Of a DNA stretch of 64,000 bases, positions 10,681 through 20,696 are shown piece after piece. The notes below the pieces were generated by a model. The model ran no database searches. It had not been told where the DNA came from and was given only the letters and a program-made list of their open reading frames with translations. Source of the DNA: Cladorhizidae sp. MBARI D1340-BT2. Lineage: Eukaryota; Porifera; Demospongiae; Poecilosclerida; Cladorhizidae. Position 1 is the first letter of the stretch. Every line of letters begins with the position of its first letter. The stretch is from positions 39,083,929 through 39,147,928 of the forward strand of contig JAQNBH010000017.1 of NCBI GenBank assembly GCA_028752905.1, written 5' to 3'. Both the position numbers and the translations under genes were made by a program.

Positions 10681-12054
10681 ATAAACTAAATTCATACTAT
10701 GTAATATCTAACAGTGAAGGTTATACCACAAATGCATTTCTTAAGCTTTCCTGATAAAATGTTTCAAGATCAAGTATTGCTATCCTAAATACAACAAGAC
10801 AGAACTGCTTCATTAAAAATATTATATATATTCATTTGGTCTAATGAAAGAACAGTAAAGTATTTTCGCATTTTATAAATAAAAAATAAATTGTTAAACA
10901 ATAAAAATCAAACAATTAAAAAATAGATTATAAAGAACCAGTAACTAAGGTATATAAACTAGCCACCAATGGACCTCGAAACCAAAATAGACTTTCCTCT
11001 CTACACTGCCACTAAGTAACGGTCACCTAATAACAAATAATAAAATATATGTTAATGGTTAGAAATTGTCCAGAAGTCCATCAGATTCTTGGTCCATTGA
11101 CCTCAACATCATGGAATTTCCTCTCTGAATCACCACAGAGAGCCCTCCGGGAGGAATTGGAATGATAATGACTCTTCTGATGCTGCCTATATTCTTTGTC
11201 CTAGGTCCTCAATAAAGGCAAGGGGGGTTGAGTTGGAGCTCAAGGGCACATGCTTCCTCTTTGGTAATCTGAAGGTCCAAGATGACACCAACCTTCAAAA
11301 TAACCCCAGTGGTCATATTAGCCAGTTAGCTTATAGTACAACTGGTGCACCTCATTGCAAACGAAACTATTGTTAACTGAGACACTTTTGCTTGTATGAA
11401 ATATAGAAGACTAATTAAAAAAACTATAATTATTATCAGCTTACTTTGAGCATGTGCTAGAAGTAAATCTCTCATATGTAAATAAGATTATAGGATGGCT
11501 AGGTTAAGAGCATGAAACAAGGCAAATAATTTGTGAATCAGTTAAGTATGTATCTATTTTAGAATAATAACATCAGCTTCTGCTACACTGGGTTAGTTTT
11601 GGAGTTTATGCTATCTCAACCTCTTAAATGGATGATGTGACTTGCACCAAATAAAAAGTTTCCTGGATTGACAATGTTTGATGGGTTTTTTCTCAATCGA
11701 GAAAAAATTAGTTTTTGAAATAGATTGAAAATTTGGAGTCTTTTAGTACAATTTTTTTTAATGAATGAACCTATCGTATGTCAGTTATGCAATGGCAGAA
11801 CAAGAGAGAGATAAATGGGTAGGTAAATATAAGTATGAATTTCAAGGTTTTTCCACAGTTTTTATGGTGATTAGGCCAGCCCATTTTACTACCTTAGTTA
11901 TAGATTAAAGGTATGTTGGGATTGTTGTTTATAAACAATATTGGCCGAAAGCATAATTTTAGCTGCCAAAATGAGTGTTAGTTGTGGTATGTAGTGATTA
12001 GATATGGAACTACCTTCAGAACATTAGGCTTTTATATTAGACAAGCAACAAACA

Positions 12055-12115
12055 AGCATGACAATCGAAATATTTACAGGTTCAGTTAAAACCAAAATGG
12101 CCATGCACTAAAAGG
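12055..12115. repeat. Dispersed repeat related to the 12.6-12.8 kb fold-back
   Basis: ACAATCGAAATATTTACAGG then TTCAGTTAAAACCAAA resembles 12716-12760 in the same orientation. GAACATTAGGC nearby is also shared, inverted, with 12660-12675. Confidence 0.7.
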
Positions 12116-12586
12116 GAAGGGGAGAAACAGAAAGAGGGAAGGAAGCACGGAAGGATTACAACATTCACCCCATGCTTAATGTTCACAATTTGACTCTATC
12201 AGGTACATGCCTGTCATGTGGCAGAAGCAAGAATCATAGGGGCTGGAGGGTTGTCAGGATCATGATCCTCTACACTTGTAGACAGCAGGCTGGAACTGTC
12301 TAAGGATGCATTGGGGCCCAGAGCTGGATGTCATTTTTCAGCAAGGTAACCCCTGGAGGGGCCAGGTGCTGGATCAATACCATCGTCTTAACGAGCTGCA
12401 GCAGCAAGGGTACTTTCCGATGGTTCCTCAGGAGGGATGGCCAGACATAAAGCTAAGGCAGTCATTGGGCAAAGGATGCTAGGTTAACAGTAGAATTCTG
12501 AGAAGCACCTAGGGATCAAGCCTTCATAAACATGGGTTCAGGTAAAGAGTATTATTGTCAAGCAATCGCTGATGTATTGTGATTTG

Positions 12587-12758
12587 GGTTTTAACTGAAC
12601 CTTACCAAATATAAATGTTTCGAATGTGGTTCTTCCTTGTTATAGTTCTATGTTGATAAAAGCCTAATGTTCTGAAGGCAAATCCTTATTGATTTGGAAG
12701 TACAACAAAAAGCACGATAATCGAAACATTTAAAACTAGGTAAGGTTCAGTTAAAACC
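12587..12758. repeat. Fold-back (MITE-like) repeat, about 36-bp arms
   Basis: The left arm 12587-12622 (GGTTTTAACTGAACCTTACC..) is the reverse complement of 12723-12758 (..GGTAAGGTTCAGTTAAAACC) with a few mismatches and about 100 bp between. It is non-coding and lies in the GPCR intron. Confidence 0.8.
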
Positions 12759-12943
12759 AAAGTGACCATGTGCTAAACGGTGAGGGTGGAAAAGACAGAG
12801 GGGAGGTAAGAATCACAAAATGGTAAAAGCTTGGGGTTTTGCAAGAGTTGTCATCTGCCATTCTTAGAGTGGGTCAAAACTGTGTAGATACTGGTGTATA
12901 GTGTTTTCACTGAAAAAGCATCTTGAATAAATGTATGTCTTAC

Positions 12944-13019
12944 AAATTATCATTAATGACGAGGTCTGTAGAAGCTTTGCCATTTTTCAAGTAAATGATT
13001 AGAGGTATTGCCACAGGAA
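12944..13019 (-). CDS. Adhesion GPCR exon: TM4 and ECL2
   Basis: The acceptor ends CTCCGACAG before 13019 and the donor GTAAGAC follows 12944. The 76-bp exon (2 + 24 codons + 2) joins the upstream exon to give CWFPVAIPLIIYL, a short TM4 after ..VIVITSLV. NGKASTDLVINDN then leads into FCFPGN of the last exon. Both junctions are in phase. TM4 is short for the family, as it is split over two exons (VIVITSLVCW plus FPVAIPLIIY). Confidence 0.9.
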
Positions 13020-13193
13020 CTGTCGGAGTCACTGGAATGGACAGAGGATAAATATTATAATTGCCAAATATTACTTCTACCTGTTTCTTATCATCAAATA
13101 ATCATAACATACATGCATTCTATATGTCACTTTGTGGACATAAATGAGGAAGGGGATTGGGGGAACTTAATGTTTGTGTTGTTCTTAACTTAC

Positions 13194-13456
13194 ACCAACA
13201 CACAAGAGAAGTAATAACAATCACTTTGTTAGTGATCTGCTTAAAGACAAACACCACTTTCTGAAACAAGAGGAGAGACTCAGCCAACATCCACAGCGTG
13301 GATACCAAGACAAAGTACTGCACTAAGACAGAGGCAACTATGCATCCATCAACTGCTGCTGTTCTGTCAATTCCAGCCTCAAATACTATTAGCACGAATA
13401 ATAAAGCAAGGGAGAGCTGGACGTGGAACTTGGTTGTATCACGATTCCTCAGTTTC
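13194..13456 (-). CDS. Adhesion GPCR exon: ICL1, TM2, ECL1, TM3, ICL2, start of TM4
   Basis: The acceptor TATATATACACAG precedes 13456 and the donor GTAAGT follows 13194. The exon reads KLRNRDTTKFHVQLSLALLLFVLIVF (ICL1/TM2), EAGIDRTAAVDGCIVASVLVQYFVLVSTLWMLAESLLLF (ECL1 Cys and TM3), QKVVFVFKQ and VIVITSLVCW. This matches the adhesion/secretin pattern: C..(I/V)A..L.YF.L...WM..E.L.L...V.VF. 263 bp, 1 + 87 codons + 1. Confidence 0.93.
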
Positions 13457-13742
13457 CTGTGTATATATAATAAGTAAAATCATTATTTAGCGGACTAAGA
13501 GATAATATGTGGTTTAGTGGAAATTTTTATAACAGAATGCTCTTATGAATACAAAAGACCCACCCCTTGCCTAATTGAAATCAAGAACAATAAAGTTGCA
13601 CCGTAAAATAAAGAAAGGAGGAAATAATTTTAAACTACCACCTTTTTGACAGATTTAATAAACCATTTACACATTCAAAATTTGAATATATGGTTTTTGT
13701 ATTCATAAGATTTCTACTAATCAAAAATAGTAAGGGTATCTA

Positions 13743-13808
13743 ATTCAGGTTCCTGATTCAGGTTCCTGATTCAAGTTCCTGATTCAGGTTCCTGATTCAG
13801 TTTCCTGA
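13743..13808. repeat. Short tandem repeat, unit about 13 bp (TTCCTGATTCAGG), about 5 copies
   Basis: TTCAGG/TTCCTGA units repeat imperfectly inside the GPCR intron between the TM1 and TM2-3 exons. No other feature was seen in 13457-14879. Confidence 0.9.
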
Positions 13809-14879
13809 AATGGTGCAATCTGGTTCATATATATTTTTACAATTTTTCTTGCTTTCTATTTGGGGCCCTGTACAATTATCAACATTTTCACAAGTGTACA
13901 AAGAGTACACTTTTTCATGATCTCTCTCACCTCCAAAGTGCACAAGGAAAACATCCACATCTTTATTGTACCAGTCATTGATGGTCCCTCATGCTAATGT
14001 TCCACCTATCCCAGACCTTGAGTCAAGCTTTGTCAGTGACTTATGTTTATTCACTTGCCCACTACATGAAGGGAACATTAAAAGCTGTCCAAAGATTCCC
14101 CCAATCTCATGTGTGAAAATATATTGCAGAGAGTTTCAAAAACAGTCATCAGTTGCTCATCTCAACTTATCATGCTAGAAACATTCTACATGGTCAACCC
14201 ATATTATACGCCTGATTAACACTTTATTACCACTGTCATCACTATGATTATTACTATTATGATCATCACCACTAACATTATTGTTATCATCGTGTTGGTG
14301 CTATTGTTTTTGTAAAGTCCCGTCATCATCACCCCAGTTTTATCGGGGTTATCTGGCATCCAGAGTTAAATGAGTGAAGAGTATATAAATTGAATAATGC
14401 TGCAGGCATGTAGTGACATATTGTTGTTGACTTGACTGGCTGCTGAATGACATCATGAATCAGCTACGTATCTTTTCAATTTTCTTGTGAATAATATGCA
14501 TGCGTGATATGGAGTGCACTTTTAAACCTGCCACGTTAAGATATTTTTCTCCTGCAGTCTTCCCTTAGTTCAATGCCAATTTACTAAACCACTGCGGCCC
14601 ACAAGCATTCCACTACTTTGAAGCTAAACGTCGATTCTATCTACTGATGTGGTGCAATCATTTCAGAATGACATACATTTCAGACTTTATGGATTCTCAG
14701 GAGATACATACTCTGAGGTCATAATGTAGTCTTCTATTGATGCGTGGTGATGCTACTTTGACTGATATTTTGAGAGAGCATATGTCTAGTCTTAACCACA
14801 CCTTTAATTTGTACACTTGTTGATAATTGAGAAGGACCCCTTACAATGATAACAATAATTATTCCTCTTTAATACTCAC

Positions 14880-14986
14880 TTGAATGTTAGCATAGAAAAC
14901 ACAATAATAATCAAGCCAATTATAGAGAGAGCTTCTCCAATGCGAAAGATGATCAAGATAGCAGAGCTGTACGTCTCAGCATCTAT
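14880..14986 (-). CDS. Adhesion GPCR exon: TM1
   Basis: The acceptor CACTCTTAG precedes 14986 and the donor GTGAGT follows 14880. The 107-bp exon (35 codons + 2) reads IDAETYSSAILIIF then IGEALSIIGLIIIVFSMLTF, a TM1 with the IG..LS..GL pattern of adhesion GPCRs. Its last two bases plus the first base of the 13456 exon make Lys (TF-K-KLRNRD), which is exact. Confidence 0.92.
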
Positions 14987-15579
14987 CTAAGAGTGCACAC
15001 ACATAATGAACGACAATTCTGAAATACATCTGGGGCCTAACTCGTTTAGAAAGGAAAAAAGGAAATTGCGAGTAAATTTAAATAATAGCAGCCATGAATG
15101 GGAATCTACAAAGGATTTTTAAAACATTTTTGTGTCAACCTGGATGATGCTATGCATAATCATGGCTACTCAACACCTCGATTAAGATACTCATAAATGG
15201 CAGCTGTTTCAAGCCATATTTAATGCTGAGTATATTGTTAATTCAGGCTATGAGAAAACAACAAGTAATTCTTTATTTAGCAACACACCAAAATGAGATT
15301 ACTCTATTTTTATGAATAACTGATATTAGTAAACTAAATGCTTAGCAAGTGCTTTTCTTCATTACACCTTCAGATTCAGCATTGTAGCTGAATTATAAGG
15401 TCTACATGGCTCCCAAAAGTTCATTATTATAAATGGTGCACAATTGCAACATAGACACACCAACTGGTTTCTCTACCACAAGGAGAGCCTGTTTAGAAAA
15501 ATGAAGGCAAGTACTGACAGTTTTTATGTAAAATTTTCATGGCAATTTTTTGTGCACAACTACAAACAGGAAATCTACG

Positions 15580-16780
15580 CCAAGCAGGAGACCTGTACCA
15601 AGTAGGAGACCCATGCCAAGCAGGAGACCCATGCCAAGCAGGGGACCCATGCCGAGAAGGAGACCCGTGCCAAGCAGGTGACCCATACCAAGCAGGAGAC
15701 CCGTACCAAGCAGGAGACCTGTGCCAGGCAGGAGACCCGTGCCAAGAAGGAGACCTGTGCCAAGAAGGAGACCCAGGAGACCTGTGCCAGGCAGGAGACC
15801 CATGCCAAGCAAGAGACCCATGCCAAGCAGGAGACATGTGCCTGGCAGGAGACCTGTGCCAAGCAGGAGACCCGTGCCAAGCAGGAGACCCATGCCAAGC
15901 AGGAGACCTGTGCCAAGCAGGAGACCCGTGCCAGGCAGGAGACCGATGCCAGGCAGTAGACCCATGCCAGGCAGGAGTCCCATGCCAAGAAGGAGACCCA
16001 GGAGACCTGTGCCAGGCAGGAGACCCATGCCAGGCAGGAGACACGTGCCAGGCAGGAGACCCATGCCAAGAAGGAGACCCAGGAGACCTGTGACAGGCAG
16101 GAGACCCGTACCAGGCAGGAGACCCGTGCCAAGCAGGATACCTGTGCCAAGCAGGAGACCCATGCCAGGCAGGAGACCCGTGCCAAGCAGGTGACCCGTG
16201 CCAAGTAGGAGACCTGTGCCAGGAAGGAGACCCATGCCAAGCAGGAGACCTGTGCCAAGCAGGAGACCTGTGCCAGGAAGGAGACCCATGCCAAGCAGGA
16301 GACCCGTGCCAAGTAGGAGACCTGTGCCAAGCAGGAGACCTGTACCAAGCAGGAGACCCATGCCAAGCAGGAGACCTGTACCAAGCAGGTGAACTTTGCC
16401 AAGCAGGGGACCTGTGCCAAGCAGGAGACCCATGCCAGGAAGGAGACCCATGCCAAGCAGGAGACCCGTGCCAAGTTAGTAGGAGACTTGTGCCAAGCAG
16501 GAGACCTGTACCAAGCAGGAGACCCAGGAGACCCGTGCCAGGAAGGAGACCCATGCCAAGCAGGAGACCCGTGCCAGGAAGGAGACCCGTGCTAAGCCAG
16601 GAGACCTATGCCAAGCAGGAGACCCGTGCCAGGAAGGAGATCCATGCCAAGCAGGAGACCAGTGCCAAGCAGGAGACCTGTGCTAAGCCGGAGAGCTGTT
16701 CCAAAGGAGACCCATGCCAAGCTGGAGACCTGTGCCAAGAAGGAGACCTGGGCCAGGCAGGAGACCCGTGCCAAACAGGA
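15580..16780. repeat. 18-bp minisatellite array A
   Basis: Tandem units of about 18 bp, consensus CAGGAGACC(C/T)(G/A)TGCCAAG, about 65 copies. Variants include CAGG for CAAG, AAGG for CAGG, and inserted CCAGGAGA steps. Since 18 is a multiple of 3 and the unit lacks stops, several frames on both strands stay open for 150-350 codons (KQETCA, PSRRPV, CQAGDP, LLGTGL types). I do not call these genes: they lie inside an intron and have no unique sequence, intact start context or splice support. Confidence 0.95.
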
Positions 16781-17377
16781 TGTAAGCGTTGGCCTACTTA
16801 GCTCCAGCCGCTTTTGCTGAACAACAGTAGCCACCCACTTATCAAGTCTGGCCTTGATAACAATTGCGCAATTGAAATTCCTCAGCTCAGACTTCCCAGC
16901 TAACAACCTTATTGTTAGCGCCTAATGCTTATTTATAGACAACTTGAGTAGCGCCTAACGCTTATTAGACAACTTGAGAGAGATTAGAGTATTTAAGATT
17001 CATTCAGGGAGATAACAATATCTTTTACTCCCACAGAACAATACAACAGTAGTAATACAACTTAGCAGCAATAACAGAAGTTCTTATCAAAACAGTTCAA
17101 ACTCTAACTCTAGCTAATAATAACAGTTTAGTCCTTTTATAATTTACTAACTGTTTACGCCCTCAGACGGCAGCATCCTCATTAGTGCTCTGGAAATGAC
17201 CATATTAGGTCATTTCGAGTGGCCTTCCTGCTTCTGGTTTTGTCCAATCAGAACTGTCCACTTGTTCGGCTTCTTTATCAGGTAGGAATATGTTCGTGAC
17301 ACTACTTCCTGTGTCCTTATTCCCTCCTCTGTGTGGTTCACACTCTGGTATCTCGTCAGTCAGGGGGGTCCCTGACA
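16781..17377. mobile_element. Solo LTR inserted in the minisatellite (TG...CA, target duplication CAGGA)
   Basis: The insert begins TGTAAGCGTTGG and ends GGTCCCTGACA. It is flanked by CAGGA at 16776-16780 and CAGGA at 17378-17382; removing it and one CAGGA restores a continuous repeat unit. 5'-TG..CA-3' ends, a length of 597 bp and a 5-bp duplication fit an LTR left by recombination. Inside are two related words, TTAGCGCCTAATGCTTAT and TAGCGCCTAACGCTTATTAG, and CCCACAGAACAATACAACAG. The duplication matches the repeat unit, so it is slightly less decisive than in unique DNA. Confidence 0.75.
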
Positions 17378-18480
17378 CAGGAGACCCGTGCCAAGCCAAG
17401 CAGGAGACCCATGCCAAGCAGGAGACCCGTGATAAGCAGGAGACCCGTGCCCAGCAGGAGACCCGTGCCAAGCAGGAGACCCGTGCCAGGCAGGAGACCT
17501 GTGCCAAGCAGGCCAAGCAGGAGACCAGCCTGTGCCAGGCAGGAGACCTGTGCCAGGCAGGAGACCTTGTGCCAAGCAGGGGACCCATGCCAAGCAGGAG
17601 ACCCATGCCAAGCAGGAGATCTGTGCCAGGCAGGAGACCAGCCTGTGCCAAGCAGGAGACCTGTACCAAGCAGGAGACCTGTGCCAAGCAAGAGATCTTT
17701 GCCAGGCAGGAGACCCGTGCCAGGCAGGAGACCCATGCCAAGCTGGAGACCCATGCCAATCAGGTCACCAGTGCCAAGCAGTAGACCCGTGCCAAGCAGG
17801 AGACCCATGCCAAGCAGGAGACATGTGCCAAGCAAGAGACCTGTGCCTGGCAGGAGACCCGTGCCAAGCAGGAGACCAGTGCCAAGCAGGAGACCCATGC
17901 CAAGCAGGAGACCTGTGCCAAGCAAGAGACCCGTTCCAGGCAGGAGACCCGTGCCAAGCAGGAGACCCATGCCAAGTAGGAGACCTGTGCCAGGCAGGAG
18001 ACCTGTGCCAGGCAGGAGACCTGTGCCAGGCAGGAGACCTGTGCCAGGCAGGAGACCTGTGCCAGGCAGGAGACTGTGCCAGGCAGGAGACCTGTGCCAG
18101 GCAGGAGACCCGTGCCAAGCAGGAGACCTGTGCCAAGCAGGAGACCTGTGCCAAGCAGGAGACCTGTGCCAAGCAGGAGACCCATGCCAGGCAGGAGACC
18201 TGTGCCAAGCAGGAGACCTGTGCCAAGGAGGATACCTGTGCCAAGCAGGAGACCTGTGCTAAGCCGGAGAGTTGTTCCAAAGGAGACCCATACCAATCTG
18301 GAGACCTGTGCCAAGAAGGAAACCTGTGCCAAGCAGGAGACCCATGCCAAGCAGGAGACCTGTGCCAAGCAAGAGACCCGTGCCAAACAGGAGACCTGTG
18401 CCAAGCAGGAGACCTGTGCCAAGCAGGAGACCAGCCTGTTCCAGGCGGAGACCTGTACCAGGCGGGAGACCTTGTGCCAA
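17378..18480. repeat. 18-bp minisatellite array B (same unit as A)
   Basis: Continuation of the same CAGGAGACC..TGCCAAG repeat, about 60 copies. It contains a run of seven near-identical CAGGAGACCTGTGCCAGG units (about 17985-18070). A variant block, TGTGCTAAGCCGGAGAG then TTCCAAAGGAGACCCAT, occurs at about 18255-18290 and also in array A at about 16680-16712, so segments of the array were copied. All long open frames here are repeat artefacts. Confidence 0.95.
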
Positions 18481-18818
18481 ACAGTTACTGTTAACTCATA
18501 TGCTTCTCCAGCAATAGTTATATATATCAAGTATGCATGAATAAAGAAAAACTTCTCATATAGCAAGGTAATCTAATCACTTCTGATTCAACGGCTAATA
18601 ACCTTAGTACAATGACATTGTGAAAACTTGAAAAGAAATTCTATAGAATGTTTATACTTGTTAGCACAGTGCAGAACTACCTGAAAAAAATATTTTACTT
18701 GAAAAATTAATAAGTATTACAGAAATTTAAAATTCACATCTAAAGTTGAATTATGTCTTTGTATATGCTTACAGTACTGTGCTAGTGGAGAGAATGACAC
18801 AGCAGTTAGTACACTTAC

Positions 18819-18936
18819 TTCTAAACCAGGACTGAGCAAGATGGCAAAGTGGGTCAGGTGATCACACTCACAAAGTGAAAATGAAGAGTTGGACACATTT
18901 GAGTTGCAGGCACAGCCTCTAGATGACCAGATATTC
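18819..18936 (-). CDS. Adhesion GPCR exon: GPS motif with HLT autoproteolysis site
   Basis: The acceptor AATGTGTCACAG precedes 18936 and the donor GTAAGT follows 18819. 118 bp (1 + 39 codons). It reads NIWSSRGCACNSNVSNSS then SLCECDHLTHFAILLSPGLE. This is the C-terminal half of a GPCR proteolysis site: W..GC...., C.C.HLTHFA. Cleavage in the family occurs between L and T of HLT, splitting the ectodomain from the 7TM part, so this receptor looks cleavage-competent. The Stachel-like peptide begins THFAILLSP. Confidence 0.95.
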
Positions 18937-20432
18937 CTGTGACACATTTAAATCATTGGGTATGAGAAAATATAGAAGTGGAGATCAACGGGTGGGGAGG
19001 GGAAGAGGTAGAAGTGAGATGGGGTGAGAGAGGGGTTATTATGATAGCACTTTAAAAAGAGCAATTCATAGTTTTTTTAATACAAGTCTGGAGTTACTTA
19101 ATTATAACTTTCATTTACTATGGTGCTTATCTCTAATCACCTACTATACCTAAATGTTTATGGAACCGCATGCGTTAATCTATTAGAATATTCCATTCCT
19201 AAGGTTCGGTAGTTAATGTCCACTTTGAAAAATCTATTGCTGGCATTATGACAAGAATAAACCAACCTAAATAAGAATAGCTAGAATGTGGTCAGGAAGA
19301 ATGAAGAAAGCTGTGGTTACATCAATTCACATGACCTATGTCTGTATGTCATCATAATAAACTCCAAACATGAATGCAAGATGGCTAGAAAAATTGAGAA
19401 ATGTGCACTTAATTTAACTTCAATTTTTGTTTTAATGTAAATAATGTTACCTACCCTCATTTAAGGGAGGCTTTTACCATTTCTGGGGTGGTCGACACAA
19501 CTTGTCATAACTTTTTTGTTTCTTTCTCAATGCAGGTGAAATTTTATCAAGATGCAGTGTATTGAATGCGCTTTCTTTTGATATGCTAAGATTTTGCATA
19601 TCTACTACCTAGGTGAAGTTATGGATCCCACCTCAGTATCAGGGGCAAATATTCTAACTCATGGCCACTTAGTCCTAACCACTTCCCACTTAGGAAGTGC
19701 TTAGAGTGATCATAGAAGTGCAAAGTGAATGGCTAAAAATATCATTAGCACAACAACTGAATTTTAAGAGAGGTCAACCTGATGTTCTAAACATGGTATG
19801 TATATCCATATGCATACCTTCACCATGGATGGACTTAAACATGTTTTAGTCATTCACTTTTTAGAGCAGGGAAAGGAATTTCAAATGATATATTAAAATC
19901 TTGTATACATAAAAAAATGAGCAAGTTAGAATATTTCCAGATTCGAAAACAGTGATTTTCAGGAGAAGCCATGAAAAGTGGGTGTGTTTTGGGGGATATT
20001 TTTGGGTAAAAATCGAAATGATGACGGTTGCCTGACAGGATGCGCAGATCATGTGATGACAGCACAGGGCTGCATGGTAACTATGGTAACTGGAAGCTTA
20101 CTGAGAGCTTCATTTAGAGTCCTTTTCCAGACTTTTATCATGAACGGTTAGGGAGATACGCTTACCTTTGGCAGGAGCGCCGTCTTCAAGATTCAAACGG
20201 TATTTTGTATATAGCTTGATAATGTGAAATAGAATGCACAAAAAGGTGCATAACTTTATAATGGAGCATTGAAATACTCTGAAACTTGAAAGATAACAAC
20301 TACATGCATCAAGGTATAGAATAGAGCAATAAAAAAATTAATCATAAAAAAAAATGGTAAAAGCCTCCCTTAATTTATCACAGTTACCTCGTGGAGATCA
20401 TGACAACATTGGGTAATCCATTTAAGACTTAC

Positions 20433-20476
20433 TTTTCTAAATCAAAGAAGTAGAACCCTGACACCTCGTTATCATC
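20433..20476 (-). CDS. Adhesion GPCR micro-exon: start of the GPS subdomain
   Basis: A 44-bp exon between acceptor TTTTCTTTTGCAG and donor GTAAGT, reading DDNEVSGFYFFDLE plus two bases that complete Lys with the next exon (..FFDLEKNIWSSRGC). In typical GPS motifs this strand reads C-x-F/Y-W/F-D; here the usual first Cys is absent (SGFYFFD). Confidence 0.88.
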
Positions 20477-20572
20477 CTGCAAAAGAAAAACACACAAAAA
20501 TAAAGTAATAGACAAGAACAAGAACACCAATGAACTGAGATATGGCACATCATTAGTTTTGGCTCAACTCAC

Positions 20573-20696
20573 AGATTTGGCAAAATGGTGAATCTCAAAT
20601 AATACGGGAGTTTTCAGCATACGATCACTGGATCTGCAAACTCTAGTCATGCATCCTAGAGTGGCAGACACTACAGAAGACCCCAGCCTAGTTCTC
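20573..20696 (-). CDS. Adhesion GPCR exon: GAIN domain (subdomain B strands)
   Basis: The acceptor CTCATACTTGCAG precedes 20696 and the donor GTGAGT follows 20573. 124 bp (1 + 41 codons). It reads RTRLGSSVVSATLGC then LKTPVLFEIHHFAKS. GS.VVSA......L..PV.FEI.H is the conserved strand pattern of GAIN domains just before the GPS. Its first base completes Met from the previous exon and it ends on a codon boundary, matching the micro-exon at 20476. Confidence 0.88.

Larger units (their letters stand above)
9031..12943 (-). other. Last large intron of the GPCR gene (3.9 kb)
   Basis: The intron runs from donor GTAAGAC (at 12943) to acceptor TTTTGTGCAG (at 9031). It holds a head-to-head hammerhead-like pair (10562-10680) and a fold-back repeat (12587-12758) with a direct relative at about 12055-12115. 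No other gene was recognised. Confidence 0.7.
14987..18818 (-). other. Intron between GPS and TM1 exons, holding the minisatellite and solo LTR
   Basis: Flanked by donor GTAAGT (at 18818) and acceptor TAG (at 14987). Most of it is the 18-bp minisatellite (15580-16780 and 17378-18480) and a 597-bp solo LTR. 15000-15570 holds nothing I recognise. Confidence 0.75.

Noticed and set aside
15493..16906. Repeat proteins of up to 353 codons on both strands
   Set aside because: The 18-bp repeat is open in several frames at once. It lies inside an intron bounded by good splice sites of the receptor gene.
15580..18480. CRISPR-like array
   Set aside because: Units are contiguous 18-mers without spacers, in an animal intron.
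17205..18566. Repeat proteins of up to 320 codons on both strands
   Set aside because: Same minisatellite; frames run through the solo LTR border without any conserved unique part.
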